Made by a program: the position numbers and the translations under genes. A DNA stretch of 64,000 bases. Origin: Streptomyces sp. NBC_01288. GTDB taxonomy: Bacteria; Actinomycetota; Actinomycetes; Streptomycetales; Streptomycetaceae. Numbering within the stretch: position 1 is the first letter of the stretch; the number at the start of each line of letters is the position of its first letter. Of this stretch, positions 38,201 through 49,279 are shown piece after piece. A model generated the notes under the pieces. It made no database searches. It was not told where the DNA came from and worked only from the letters and a program-made list of their open reading frames with translations. The stretch lies in contig NZ_CP108427.1 in NCBI RefSeq assembly GCF_035982055.1, forward strand, positions 7,935,001 to 7,999,000, written 5' to 3'.

Positions 38201-39038
38201 TCTCCAGCAGGACGAGGCCGACGCCCTCGCCCCAGCCGGTGCCGTCGGCGGCGGCCGCGAACGGCTTGCAGCGCCCGTCGGCGGACAGGCCCCGCTGACG
38301 GCTGAAGTCCACGAACGGTGTGGGCGCCGCCATGACCGTCACACCGCCGGCCAGTGCCATGGAGCACTCGCCGGACCGCAGCGCGTGCGCCGCCAGGTGC
38401 ATCGCGACGAGTGAGGACGAGCAGGCGGTGTCGATGGTGACGGCCGGACCCTGGAAGCCGAAGGTGTAGGAGATCCGGCCGGACGCGACGCTGTTGCTGA
38501 TGCCCGTCGACAGGTAGCCCTGGATCTCCTCGGGCGTCTCTATCAGCAGGTGCGAGCCGTAGTGGCTCGACAGGACGCCCGCGAACACCCCGATGCCGTG
38601 TCCCCGCAGCCCGGACGGGTCGAGCCCGGCGTCCTCGAACGTCTCCCACGTGGTTTCGAGGAGGAGCCGCTGCTGCGGGTCCATGGCGAGCGCCTCACGC
38701 GGGCTGATCCCGAAGAACGCCGCGTCGAAGATGTCGGCGTCGTGCAGGAACCCGCCGTGCCGGGTGTAGGTGGTGCCGGCCCGGTCGGGGTCGGGGTCGT
38801 ACAGGTCGGCGGGCCAGCCGCGGTTGACGGGGAAGTCCGAGATGCCGTCCCGGCCCTCGGCGACCAGGTCCCACAGGTCGTCGGGGGAGCGGACTCCGCC
38901 CGGGTACCGGCACGCCATCCCGACGATCGCGATCGGCTCGAACCGCTCCGACTCCACCTCGTGAACGCGCTGCCTGGACCTGCGCAGGTCGGCCGTGACG
39001 CGCTTCAGATAGTCCCTGAGCTTCTCTTCGTTGGACAT
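23289..39038 (-). CDS. modular type I polyketide synthase PKS2: modules 5-7, terminal subunit without thioesterase
   Basis: The protein is 5249 aa. ATG 39038 (MSNEEKLRDYLKR) has GAGGA 6 nt before it and opens an N-terminal coiled docking segment (1-32). Module 5: KS 33-457 (Cys206), AT ~655 (GHSQGE, YASH: methylmalonyl), DH ~958 (HTVNG), ER 1417-1702, KR 1712-1917, ACP ~2023. Module 6: KS 2083-2508, AT ~2705 (methylmalonyl), DH ~3008 with HAVHA instead of HxxxG, KR 3420-3630, ACP ~3725. Module 7: KS 3787-4213, AT ~4405 (GHSIGE, HAFH: malonyl), KR-like region 4720-5110, ACP ~5205 with GITSL rather than GxDSL. The module 7 KR is dead: the cofactor loop reads TGGGLGVE, the catalytic Ser is lost (FVLFAPLT in place of FVLFSSAAG) and the catalytic Tyr is missing. 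There is no TE and no C-terminal docking segment. The product should be a beta-ketoacyl-ACP needing a separate release step. The stop overlaps the flavoprotein start. Confidence 0.96.
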   Translation of the reverse strand: MSNEEKLRDYLKRVTADLRRSRQRVHEVESERFEPIAIVGMACRYPGGVRSPDDLWDLVAEGRDGISDFPVNRGWPADLYDPDPDRAGTTYTRHGGFLHDADIFDAAFFGISPREALAMDPQQRLLLETTWETFEDAGLDPSGLRGHGIGVFAGVLSSHYGSHLLIETPEEIQGYLSTGISNSVASGRISYTFGFQGPAVTIDTACSSSLVAMHLAAHALRSGECSMALAGGVTVMAAPTPFVDFSRQRGLSADGRCKPFAAAADGTGWGEGVGLVLLEKLSDAQRNGHRILAVIKGSSVNQDGASNGLAAPNGPSQQRVIEQALANARLSADEVDAVEAHGTGTRLGDPIEAQALLATYGRHHTSALPLRLGSIKSNIGHSQAAAGVAGVIKTVQAIRHGALPKSLHVDEPSPHVDWSAGHVTLLTETTPWPETGRPRRAAVSSFGISGTNAHLILEQAPEPDDAEAPAPAPDAPAVALPLSAKDPEALRETARLLGERLDARPELEPAALTAPLAGRSLLGHRAVVVTPPDDRAGTAAALDALAGGSPHPSLIVGDEPPTSGGTVFVYPGQGSQWAGMGTLLAAESPVFARALDDCAQALEPHTGWNLRDVLSRPELPAGTDVVQPALFAMMVALTRLWQHHGVSPDAVVGHSQGEIAAAHIAGALSLDDAARVVSVRSRALLDLAGTGRMVSVPLDATAAETLVGDLGLSGELRVAAFNGPNHTIVAGATAAAEALTAHAATTGLDARMIPVDYASHTPLVRGLRDRLLADLGTVATGPAAIPFHSTLTGGLVEDTGLLGAGYWYDNLAAPVLFHPVLATLVPQHTEFVEVSPHPVLVPAILDLLHGGGTAGSAHPTLRRDQGGLGRFLTSLASYHVHADAPGTDWHAPASRERVPSYPFQGRRFWLDGAAPVTKATGLGLASPEHPLLGAVVEHPDGTIACTARLALDTEPWLADHTVNGTVLLPGTAFVELALHAGHRWGCETVEELTLQAPLVLSAGPQDLHVTVSAAGDGGRRSFAVHSRPHGDQAEWTVNATGTLTPELSAAVPAGPPPGGTPVDVSGLYDRIAEDGYGYGPSFRGLRGLRRDGDVLHAEVSLGEDAATGGYGLHPALLDAALHALIADRDDRTPDGGEPGGVSLPFSWTGVRLHATGADTLRVAVTRLRDGAVALYAADPQGLPVLTVDELTLRPLGAGLSVSAGPAAHDLFHPVWHALPDTAPTRVDGDPVLLGSPAEGAACGGLAELIGAPGEAIALPSLTASSCAHGVCGCPEAVASATRAALSLVQGWLDADGGTLTFVTREAHDDRGPSLTAAAVWGLVRGAQSEHPGRFRLLDADTDDTATLLRAVAAGRSLDEPQLLLRGGVLHRLWLVDSRKEFLIPPDHDGWQLEKITRTGTLEDVVLAPTDLHDRPLEPHEIRISTRAAGLNFRDVLVSLGMVATDSPIGGEEAGEVVGVGADVTGFQPGDRVTGLFTHGGIGPVATTDHRLVMKIPDAWTWPQAATIPVAFLTAWHGLVVLGGLGKGQKVLIHTATGGVGQAALQIARLFEAEVYATASPAKHHVLRSHGLDDDHIANSRVADYEDPFRRTAPGGFDIVLNSLAGEHVDLGLRLLKPGGHFLEMGKTDIRTAEQLAGHPGVDYQAFDLISTGPEHLGVLTEAVRGHLASGALVPLPCTSHPITHAHAAIRVLTRAEHIGKVTLTLDPPPVHRTVLVTGGTGTLGGLVAGHLVSAHGVRRLLLVSRSGPDAPGADDLKSRLEALGASVTIAACDTADPDALAALLATVPAEHPLTGVVHAAGVLRDAPVEAQTADHLDAVLRPKADAAWNLHQQTKNLDLKTFVLFSSAAGTLGNPGQANYAAANTYLDALAHHRRAQGLPAVSIAWGLWERASGMTSALSEAEWARLRRSGVNPLSDDHGLDLLDAALRLGEPQVVAAPITASTTEHHPSPLLRGLAPARRRTAAAGAPTGGGGLGAELAPLDDDRRRERVLGVVLAQAAAVLGHPDPDLVSPRLAFKDLGFDSLTAVELRNRLAHATGLRLPPTLIFDHPNPSELAAHLLTRLAPDAAPAAPAAPVRSVAADDEPIAIVGMGCRYPGDVRTPEDLWQLVEGEVDALTAFPADRGWPAGLYDPDPSRPNSSYTDRGGFLHDAGDFDPAFFGISPREALAMDPQQRLLLETAWETLENAGLAPERLRPRAVGVYTGVLASNYGAHLLHEAPEDVQGYLSTGISNSVASGRISYTFGFEGPAVTIDTACSSSLVAMHLAAQALRSGECELALAGGVTVMAAPTPFLEFSRQRGLAPDGRCKAFSATADGTGFSEGVGLVLLERLSDAQRNGHEILALLRGSAVNQDGASNGLSAPNGPSQERVIEQALTNARLTPDQIDLIEAHGTGTTLGDPIEAQALLHTYGRHHTTEQPAYLGSIKTNIGHTQAAAGVAGVIKSIYALQNAVLPRSLHNDNPTPHVDWTTGNITLLNHTRPWPDTGQPRRAAISSFGISGTNAHLILEQAPESTPTAGAADVPPSVAVPLSAKTPEALRAAALRLSDRLANDPGLRPDDLAAPLSARSVFDHRAVAVTGPADRAGLASALAALASGDPHGGLVTSEGPPTAGGTVFVFPGQGSQWAGMGTLLAAESSAFAAALDDCAQALEPHTGWNLLDVLSRPELPVGTDVVQPALFAMMVSLARLWQHHGVEPDAVIGHSQGEIAAAHIAGALSLDDAARIVATRAKALLGLADTGRMVSLPLDAISAEALIGDLGLTGELHVAALNGPAHTVVAGATAAAEAIVAHGRAAGLNARMVPVDYASHTPHMHALRGTLLAELAGISPRKARIPFHSTLTGAVVEDTTVLDAAYWYDNLANPVLFHPVLAALSPRHTAFVEASPHPVLVPAIDAVLHASGAPGAAHPTLRRDDGGLGRFHVSLAGRHVRAAEPGTLWRPPTTGRAGHPPTYPFQHSRFWLGSTGAGNASGLGLVAADHPLLATAIPLPDGRWQATSRLSADTLPWLADHAVHATPLLPGTAFLDLALHAGQASGCPTVAELTLQTPLVLTSDTPRDLHVAVSAPDDDGHRQITFHSRTGADSPWVEHATGRLSPDEAEGPQDAPDAPAGGPVAIDGLYDRLAEHGYHYGPAFRNVRELHRDGTVLDVRVVLDRDLAAGAHGIHPALLDAALHPLALTGDDGAGLALPFSWRDVRLTATGATELRVRLTEIGEKTLRVEAWDMSGTHVLTVGALTLRTVSGEEFLRSFAAAADRSLFEVVWNPVAVGEAGEPPVPFADASALETPPAAVLLDVSGEPDGPDAVRGLAAEVLEAVREWAADARCAGSRLIVRTTNALPVSGTDAVPELAPVWGLVRAAQSENPGQFVLVDTDGLPASDALLPAAIASGQPQLALRDGRVLAPALAKVALPGSAPSPLSGTGTVLVTGGTGTLGGLVAGHLVSAHGVRRLLLVSRSGPDAPGADDLTARLEALGAQVTIAACDSADPDALAALLATVPAEHPLTAVVHAAGALQDAPLLGQTAAHLETVFRPKVDAAWNLHRQTRDLDLEAFVLFSSAAGTLGNPGQANYAAANTYLDALAHHRHAQGLPAVSIAWGLWERASGMTGTLTDTDLARLRRSGLVPLTDDHGLALFDAALGLDRASLLAATLDTSAAAAHPSPLMRGLAPRSRPAAAGGSGSLAGRLAELEPEQRLKHLLGVVRAHSAAVLGHQDPDGIADDRPFKDLGFDSLTAVELRNRLANATGLRLPPTLVFDHPSPRAVAEHLLAALTEAPSRSRPARRTAAAADEPIAIVGMGCRYPGDVKTPHDLWRLVEGEVDAMSAFPADRGWPAGLYHPDPAHPGTTSTDRGGFLHDAGDFDAAFFGISPREALAMDPQQRLLLETAWETLENAGLDPSGLRMRQVGVYAGVISADYGLRMLNDVPEEYEGYLLTSNGGSVASGRISYTFGFEGPAVTIDTACSSSLVAMHLAAQALRSGECELALAGGATVMATPSLLVEFSRQRGLAPDGRCKAFSATADGTGFSEGVGLVLLERLSDAQRNGHEILALLRGSAVNQDGASNGLSAPNGPSQERVIEQALTNARLTPDQIDLIEAHGTGTTLGDPIEAQALLHTYGRHHTTEQPAYLGSIKTNIGHTQAAAGVAGVIKSIYALQNAVLPRSLHNDNPTPHVDWTTGNITLLNHTRPWPDTGQPRRAAISSFGISGTNAHLILEQAPQSTPTEVPDEEAPAVAVTLSAKDPAALRAAASRLRDHLDAQPAAVPAGLAGRLAARTLFDHRAVIVTAGGDRAGLGAALTALASEREHPALVTGSPSGRGDGVVFLLSGQGSQHPGMGRELHAASPTFAEAFDTVCAAFDPHLEQPLKDVMFDGGDLVNDTAYAQPAIFTLQVALHALLGHYGITPDRLLGHSIGELTAAHLAGVWTLDDAARLVAARGRLMSALPSGGGMLSVQAPEAELRPLVDAEDGVAVAALNGPASTVLSGELTALDRIAERLDGLRLRHRRLVVSHAFHSPLMEPMLDEFREVAAGVTARPARIPLISNVTGLPATDEQLADPAYWAGQIRGAVRFHDGLARLDADHAPACYLELGARPALATLARQSLDGVTARSVLDTALPEPAAVLTALAHLHTATRIPVGWRAGTATASAPPPTYPFQHRAYWYEPVAAPAPAAESETALWEAIDRQDLSALSTTLDLDLDDPAKRLLLAELLPALSASRRSNGWWHEQTWQRVPVAADMPLPGTWLLLTDDPSSTLPTALIPLLTERGAQPLHLGLSTTADGAVASGTGSGPVGGAGSGLDRLARVLGEAVEGAAVEGVLYLAADVDREAVRWTAELPEALARAGVDAPLWFVTRGAVGDGAAAPVGDVSQGLLWGVVETAVRSGSPRRLRAVDLPLEVSGRVGRAFAAALTGGDELVAVRDGALLVPRLTRAPGGDRGWTPAGTVLVTGGGLGVETAKWLAGAGASSVLLAVGPAEPAPDGLDGAITSVVFDPADPAAIPALLELLPDGEPLAAVFHTAAMAGGEAAMDAARQLHESTKDLELSAFVLFAPLTASAGASSARPEDLAVGAFHDALARRRRAAGLPATSLLWGTVEGGGDEQPGLRPMRASAALRDLPRILAGPPCVVVADVTAAFPGAAPRTSRDDAPAADPGGLLLRLEGRSPGERDRLLLEFVLATTADALGHEGGHAVAPEADFLDLGITSLGALTMRDRLARATGLSLPPSAVYDLPTPSALAEYLGAELDGTSQRSTS
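26383..27234 (-). repeat. KS7 tract nearly identical to KS6 tract (copy 1)
   Basis: This tract repeats, at a constant offset of 5106 bp, the tract 31489-32340. Identity holds base for base where I compared it, apart from a variable patch at about 27051-27082 and the first few bases. It covers most of the KS, including DTACSSS and the EAHGTGTTLGDP region. Codons here use more A-ending forms (GGA, CAA, CCA, AAA) than neighbouring modules. Recent gene conversion or duplication explains identity at silent sites. Confidence 0.8.
28144..28390 (-). repeat. KR C-terminal tract duplicated between module 6 and module 4
   Basis: This stretch matches 39721-39967 in PKS3 at an offset of 11577 bp with only a handful of mismatches. 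It encodes the end of the KR, including the NYAAANTYLDALA catalytic segment and the following linker. A related copy sits at about 33290-33500 in module 5. It marks recombination between PKS2 and PKS3. Confidence 0.7.
31489..32340 (-). repeat. KS6 tract nearly identical to KS7 tract (copy 2)
   Basis: This is the partner of 26383-27234 at an offset of 5106 bp. The identity spans codon third positions and stops abruptly at both ends, as expected for a conversion tract within one gene. Confidence 0.8.
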
Positions 39039-39059
39039 CTGGTTCCTCACGTGAAGGGG

Positions 39060-45482
<6,423 letters not shown>

Positions 45483-45520
45483 CCAACCTCCCACACAGCG
45501 CGACAAAAGCTCCTCCGCGC

Positions 45521-45562
45521 AGCGTAGGTCCGCCCCCTAACACCCCCCTTCAACTCCCCTTA
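45521..45562 (-). promoter_or_regulatory. SARP-type operator with -10 element, PKS3 operon promoter
   Basis: On the minus strand, heptamers TAAGGGG (45562-45556), GAAGGGG (45551-45545) and TTAGGGG (45540-45534) have exact 4-nt spacers. After a 7-nt gap comes TACGCT (45526-45521), which fits the actinobacterial -10 TANNNT. Heptamer sequence, 11-bp period and gap all match the array at 20308-20349. The predicted start near 45514 gives a leader of about 32 nt before ATG 45482. This promoter would drive PKS3, PKS2, the flavoprotein and perhaps the methyltransferase. Confidence 0.75.
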
Positions 45563-45669
45563 AGCGGCACCGAAACCCCACCTCACCTCGGTGACACGGC
45601 GCCCCGGACGTACGCCGGCGAGTGCCGAACTGGTCCGTCCCGCCGACCGGGCTTCGCCCCGCTGTGTGG

Positions 45670-45935
45670 ACATCTGCGAACTGTGCAGCCAAGTTCAGGC
45701 CACCCGAGTTGATCGAGCGTCGTTCGAATTCGACCGAACTGATATGACCGAGTGCGGAGTGACGGCGCCGGTTGTTGTACCGGGCCAGCCACGTGAAAAC
45801 GGCCATGCGAGCCTCGGAATTCCTCAACCATCGCTCTCCGTAAAGCAGTTCCCGCTTGATGCCGGCGAAGAATGACTCGGCAAGTGCATTGTCGTAGCTC
45901 GATCCGACCCTGCCCTTGCCGAATACCTCATCCAC
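45670..45935 (-). pseudogene. C-terminal remnant of an IS3-family transposase
   Basis: On the minus strand the peptide includes GSSYDNALAESFFAGIKREL, then RWLRNSEARMAVFTWLARYN and NRRRHSALGHISSVEFERRS. This is the last ~85 residues of an IS3-type OrfB, including the final catalytic Glu (AESFF). The first two catalytic Asp residues and OrfA are absent, so it cannot be active. It ends about 110 bp from the PKS3 promoter and marks the outer edge of the cluster. Exact ends are uncertain. Confidence 0.75.
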
Positions 45936-45988
45936 GCAGGTGAGATCGGGTTTGGGCGTTGGCCGAGGCCGATCGAGTCGCCGGTATC

Positions 45989-46001
45989 GCGCGGCGCCGG
46001 T
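45989..46001 (+). repeat. 13-bp direct repeat flanking the transposase unit (left)
   Basis: GCGCGGCGCCGGT is repeated exactly, in the same orientation, at 47163-47175. The two copies bracket 1161 bp containing one transposase gene, a size typical of an insertion sequence. It may be a target-site duplication, but its GC-rich, palindrome-containing sequence makes chance possible. Confidence 0.45.
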
Positions 46002-47162
46002 TGGCGCGGCATGATGATCGGTCGTGCTGCTGAGACTGGCGTACCTGGGTGTGACGAGCGCGTTCGCGAGGCTGCGACTGCTGCCGATGAGCGACCGGGA
46101 GAAAGATGTCGAGATCCTCGCTCTGCGCCACCGGATCGGCGTTCTGGAACGGCAGCTGAACGGGCAGCAGGTCCGGTTCCACGCGAGCGACCGGGCGTTT
46201 TTGGCGTCGCTCCTCCATGGCCTGCCACGGGAAGTGCTGCGCGGATGCGGCTGCTGGTGCGGCCGGACTCGGTACTGCGCCGGCACCGCGACGTCATCGC
46301 CCGCCGACACGCTTCCCAGTCCCGGCCGAAGCGCGGAGGCCGGCCCCGCACCGTGCACTCGACCCGGGCGCTGGTGCTGCGCCTGGCCAGGGAAATCCAA
46401 GTTGGGCTATCGGCGCCTGCACGGTGAGCTGCTCGTACTCGGGGTGAAGGTGGCAGCATCAACGGTCTGGGAAATCTTGAAGGAGGCCGACGCCGACCCG
46501 GCGCCCGGGCGGGCCTCCAGCACGTGGGCGGACTTCCTGCGCTCCCAGGCCGACGCGCTCCTGGCGTGCGATTTCTTCGAGGCCGTCACCCCGTCCGGGG
46601 CCCGCTTGTACGTGTTCGCCGTGATCGAGCACGCGAGCCGCCGGATCCGGATCCTGGGCACGACCGCGCACCCGACCGCGTCCTGGGTGGTCCAGGCTGC
46701 GGAGAATCTCGTCATGGACCTCAAGGACGCCGACTGCCGGGCTCGCTGTCTGATCAGGGATCGGGACGGGAAGTTCCCACGGCCGTTCGACGAGGTGCTC
46801 AAGGACGCGGGTATCGAGGTGGTGCTCAGCGGCGTCCGGATGCCGCGCATGAACTCGATCATGGAGCGGTGGGTGCAGACGTGCAGGCGAGAGCTGCCAG
46901 ATCGTACGTTGATCCGGAACCAGCGCCATCTCCTGCGCGCCCTGCGCGAGTTCGAGACGTTCTATAACGAGCACCGGCCGCACCAGGGTCTTGCGAATGC
47001 CCGCCCCCTCCACTCGCTGCCCGCTCCGATCGAGGACCCGGACCGGATCGCCCACCTGGACATACGACGGCGAGCGCGACTCGGCGGCACCCTCCACGAG
47101 TGTCAACATGCCGCCTGACCAGCATGGAGGAGGTATTCGGCAAGCGCAGCGTTCTGTCACTG
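46002..47162 (+). mobile_element. degraded insertion sequence with an rve/integrase-core transposase
   Basis: The unit is bounded by the 13-bp direct repeats at 45989-46001 and 47163-47175 and carries the transposase gene 46024-47118. I could not identify terminal inverted repeats, so the boundaries are provisional. It is inserted beside the IS3 remnant between the polyketide cluster and the core chromosome. Confidence 0.5.
46024..47118 (+). pseudogene. integrase-core (rve) transposase with internal frameshifts
   Basis: The frame is continuous for 364 codons from GTG 46024 (MLLRLAYLGVTSAFARLRLL), but it is not the ancestral frame throughout. Between about 46242 and 46395 the expected sequence (LLVRPDSVLRRHRDVIARRH, then SRPKRGGRPRTVHS) is encoded in another plus-strand frame. 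The frame drifts near the codons for LPREVLR and returns at LGYRRLHGE. The best explanation is one 1-nt loss at about 46242 and a net 2-nt loss at about 46390-46405. The catalytic core downstream looks whole, with Asp in LACDFFEAV, Asp in LIRDRDGKF, Glu in NSIMERWVQT and the ending ETFYNEHRPHQGL. The scrambled ~50 codons cover the end of the DNA-binding part, so activity is doubtful. Sequencing indels are an alternative cause. Confidence 0.75.
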
Positions 47163-47175
47163 GCGCGGCGCCGGT
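47163..47175 (+). repeat. 13-bp direct repeat flanking the transposase unit (right)
   Basis: This is an exact copy of 45989-46001 in the same orientation; see that entry. Confidence 0.45.
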
Positions 47176-47320
47176 GAACAGGTGGCGACGCGGTGTTTTG
47201 CCTGGTCACAGAGAGACCGTAGGTGAAGTGCCACCAGTTGTTTGCGCTGTCCACCCGGTGACCGCAGAAACTCCGGCAGTCGACCGGCGGCCGGCCAACC
47301 CGAAGGAGAAGTGCCTCGTG

Positions 47321-47621
47321 ATGTTGACCAGCGACGAGAAGAAGACCATCCGTGTCCAACTGCGCGAGCTGCGCGGCTACGTGAAGATGTGGACGCTCAA
47401 GGCACCCGGCCTCCACATCGACCAGGCCCTCGTCTGCCCGGAGCCGACGCATCGCCTACGTGGCTTGCAGGGTCCTCCGAGGCGAAACCGGCGCGGCCTC
47501 TCTGCGGAAGTTCTCCGCCGTCGCCTGGGTCACCCTCGAACAGATCCCTGAGTATGGGCCGCGTCTGCCCTACGCGCCCGCCCTGGCCTATGTAGCAGAG
47601 GGCGCAGCGCCGGGCGTCTGA
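47321..47621 (+). pseudogene. frameshifted remnant: hypothetical N-terminus plus Nudix-like C-terminus
   Basis: ATG 47321 opens MLTSDEKKTIRVQLRELRGY and runs sensibly to about 47445 (ALVCPEP). The open frame then turns into Arg/Pro-rich nonsense. From about 47445 to the stop at 47621 a different frame reads RIAYVACRVLRGETGAASLR, followed by FSAVAWVTLEQIPEYGP. This resembles the last third of actinobacterial Nudix hydrolases, where an x-E-x-x-W-V-T-x-x-E-I-P-E pattern is common. The Nudix box itself (GX5EX7REUXEEXGU) is absent. It is probably two gene pieces fused by deletion at the junction. I do not know the N-terminal family. Its 3' end overlaps the opposing gene by 34 bp. Confidence 0.45.
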
Positions 47622-48211
47622 AAACTGTCGAGGTGATTGCCGACCCCGTCCAGATTCAATGCCGCAGACGCCATCACCGAGAACAGCGTCAGCTCCCGGA
47701 CGAGATTGACACGAATGTCGACGGCCGCCTGCAACGCCTGCTGCCTGCCGTCGTCGTCCAAGGACTCGTCGTAGATCGCCGACACGGCACTCGCCAGTCT
47801 GTACGGGATACGGCACAGCTCCGCGGCCTGGCCGGCGACTGCCTGCGGCCCGTCGATCATCACCGTGTTGCGGGCCGTATCGATCTCGCCAGCGGCTTCG
47901 GCCATCTCCGCGAGGTGTTGGACGATTTGGCCGGTCAACCGAGCTCCGTCAACTCTGTCGTCTCGCGTCGCCTGGACCAGTGTCGACACCGCCTGCATGA
48001 AGGCGATGTACGTCGCTCGACGGTTTTCCAGGCGCCTGCCCACGTGATCGACGTACAACTGCGTGCGGGCTTGTTCCTTCGACTGATCCAGCTCCTGGCG
48101 CTTGCTGCGCGCTGCTGTTCGGGCTTGCCAGGTCGTACCTATCAGCGTCAAGGAGGCGCCGAGGCCAGTGCCAACGACGCCTACTACGGCCGTGACGATC
48201 TGAGTTCTCAT
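47588..48211 (-). CDS. membrane-anchored hypothetical protein
   Basis: The protein is 207 aa from ATG 48211. An N-terminal hydrophobic segment (VTAVVGVVGTGLGASLTLIG, about residues 6-25) should be one membrane helix. It is followed by a charged helix (RSKRQELDQSKEQARTQLY) and a largely alpha-helical body with coiled-coil character. No catalytic motif is evident and I do not recognise a named family. Its start is 9 bp downstream of the MBL-hydrolase stop on the same strand, suggesting co-transcription. Its 3' end reaches into the decayed Nudix remnant, so the C-terminus may have been altered by the rearrangement. Confidence 0.7.
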   Translation of the reverse strand: MRTQIVTAVVGVVGTGLGASLTLIGTTWQARTAARSKRQELDQSKEQARTQLYVDHVGRRLENRRATYIAFMQAVSTLVQATRDDRVDGARLTGQIVQHLAEMAEAAGEIDTARNTVMIDGPQAVAGQAAELCRIPYRLASAVSAIYDESLDDDGRQQALQAAVDIRVNLVRELTLFSVMASAALNLDGVGNHLDSFQTPGAAPSAT

Positions 48212-48220
48212 TGCCTGCGA

Positions 48221-48871
48221 CTACCAGCCCCGAGCCCACCACTCCTGAATGTGCGGGCGTTCCGCCCCGAGGGTGCTGTCGTTGCCGTGCCCGGGGTAGA
48301 TCCAGGTCTCATCTGGCAGGGTGAACACCTTCTCCTCAAGCCCACTCATCAGGCTTTGAAAGTCCTCCGGTTGTGTTGTCCGGCCAGGCCCACCCGGGAA
48401 CAGGCAGTCCCCGGTGAACACATGAGGGTGCCCGTGCGGGTCGTCGTAGACGAGCGCGATCGAACCCGGCGTATGGCCCACGAGGTGACGCGCGGTCAGC
48501 TCGACCTGGCCCACCCGGATGGTGTCGCCGTCGTCGACCAGGACGTCGGTCGGCACCGGGATACCGTCGGCGTCCTCGCGGCCCGCGTGCGTACGCGGGC
48601 GCGTGGCCGTCACGACCTCGGCGAGCGCCTGCCAGTGGTCGCCGTGCTGGTGGGTGGTGACGACGGACGCGATGCCGTCGTCACCGATCGTGCCGAGCAG
48701 GGTCTCCGCGTCGTTGGCCGCGTCGATCAGCAACTGCTCGTCCGTGGCCCGGCAGCGCAGCAGATAGGCGTTGTTGTTCATGGGCCCGACCGCGATCTTC
48801 GTGATCATCAGGTCCGTGAGCTCGTGCACATCCGCCGGTCCACCGACCGTGACCTCGCCGCTGTACGTCAT
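48221..48871 (-). CDS. MBL-fold metallo-hydrolase (glyoxalase II-like)
   Basis: The protein is 216 aa. It carries the metal-binding signature THQHGDHW at about residues 93-100 (HxHxDH). Further ligands are His in LVGHTPGS (~133), Asp in FTGDCLFPGG (~154) and a C-terminal IYPGHGND His. These define the two-metal site of hydroxyacylglutathione hydrolase-like MBL proteins. In mycothiol-using actinobacteria such enzymes may act on mycothiol thioesters; the substrate here is unknown. It lies upstream of the membrane-anchored hypothetical gene and belongs to the core-chromosome block leading to uvrA. Confidence 0.9.
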   Translation of the reverse strand: MTYSGEVTVGGPADVHELTDLMITKIAVGPMNNNAYLLRCRATDEQLLIDAANDAETLLGTIGDDGIASVVTTHQHGDHWQALAEVVTATRPRTHAGREDADGIPVPTDVLVDDGDTIRVGQVELTARHLVGHTPGSIALVYDDPHGHPHVFTGDCLFPGGPGRTTQPEDFQSLMSGLEEKVFTLPDETWIYPGHGNDSTLGAERPHIQEWWARGW

Positions 48872-48988
48872 GGCGGTCAGCCTAGTGCGTCTTTAAGGGC
48901 GTTCCGGAGGGACTGGCGTCCTCCGGGCGTTCGGGTGCGGGACCGGGATCCTTTGCTCGCCGTGGCGACGGAAGCCGATCATCCACCC

Positions 48989-49279
48989 ATGAGACCCGAA
49001 GTGCGCACGTTCGTCGCAGACGGCCCGCTACCCGACTGGGACGCGAGCGAAGAGGAGATCGACAGACGGGTCCAACAGCTCCACGCGATCTCGAAGCCGG
49101 TCACCGGAGAGGAAGCCCTGGCACTCGTCTCCTGCTTCGGCCCGGACGACTGCTACGGCGTCGCCTGGACGCTCCTCCACCTCATCGAGACCGGCCCGAA
49201 CCCCGTGCTCGCCGTCGAACCCGCACCCGACGCCAACGAGTGGCACCGGAGGCTCTACGGCCGGGCCGTGGGCCTATAG
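48989..49279 (+). CDS. small conserved hypothetical protein
   Basis: The protein is 96 aa from ATG 48989 (MRPEVRTFVADGPLPDWDAS). It is acidic with no membrane segment. It contains GEEALALVSCFGPDDCYGVAWTLLHLIETGP (quoted here as GEEALALVSC, FGPDDCYGVAW and TLLHLIETGP in order), which looks like a small folded helical domain with two cysteines. No family is recognised. Its last 6 bp overlap the convergent gene at 49274, and it sits in the conserved uvrA neighbourhood, which argues that it is real. Confidence 0.65.
   Translation: MRPEVRTFVADGPLPDWDASEEEIDRRVQQLHAISKPVTGEEALALVSCFGPDDCYGVAWTLLHLIETGPNPVLAVEPAPDANEWHRRLYGRAVGL

Noticed and set aside
46011..46427. separate plus-strand gene overlapping the transposase
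   Set aside because: Only its central part is meaningful, and that part is the displaced segment of the transposase; the rest is noise.
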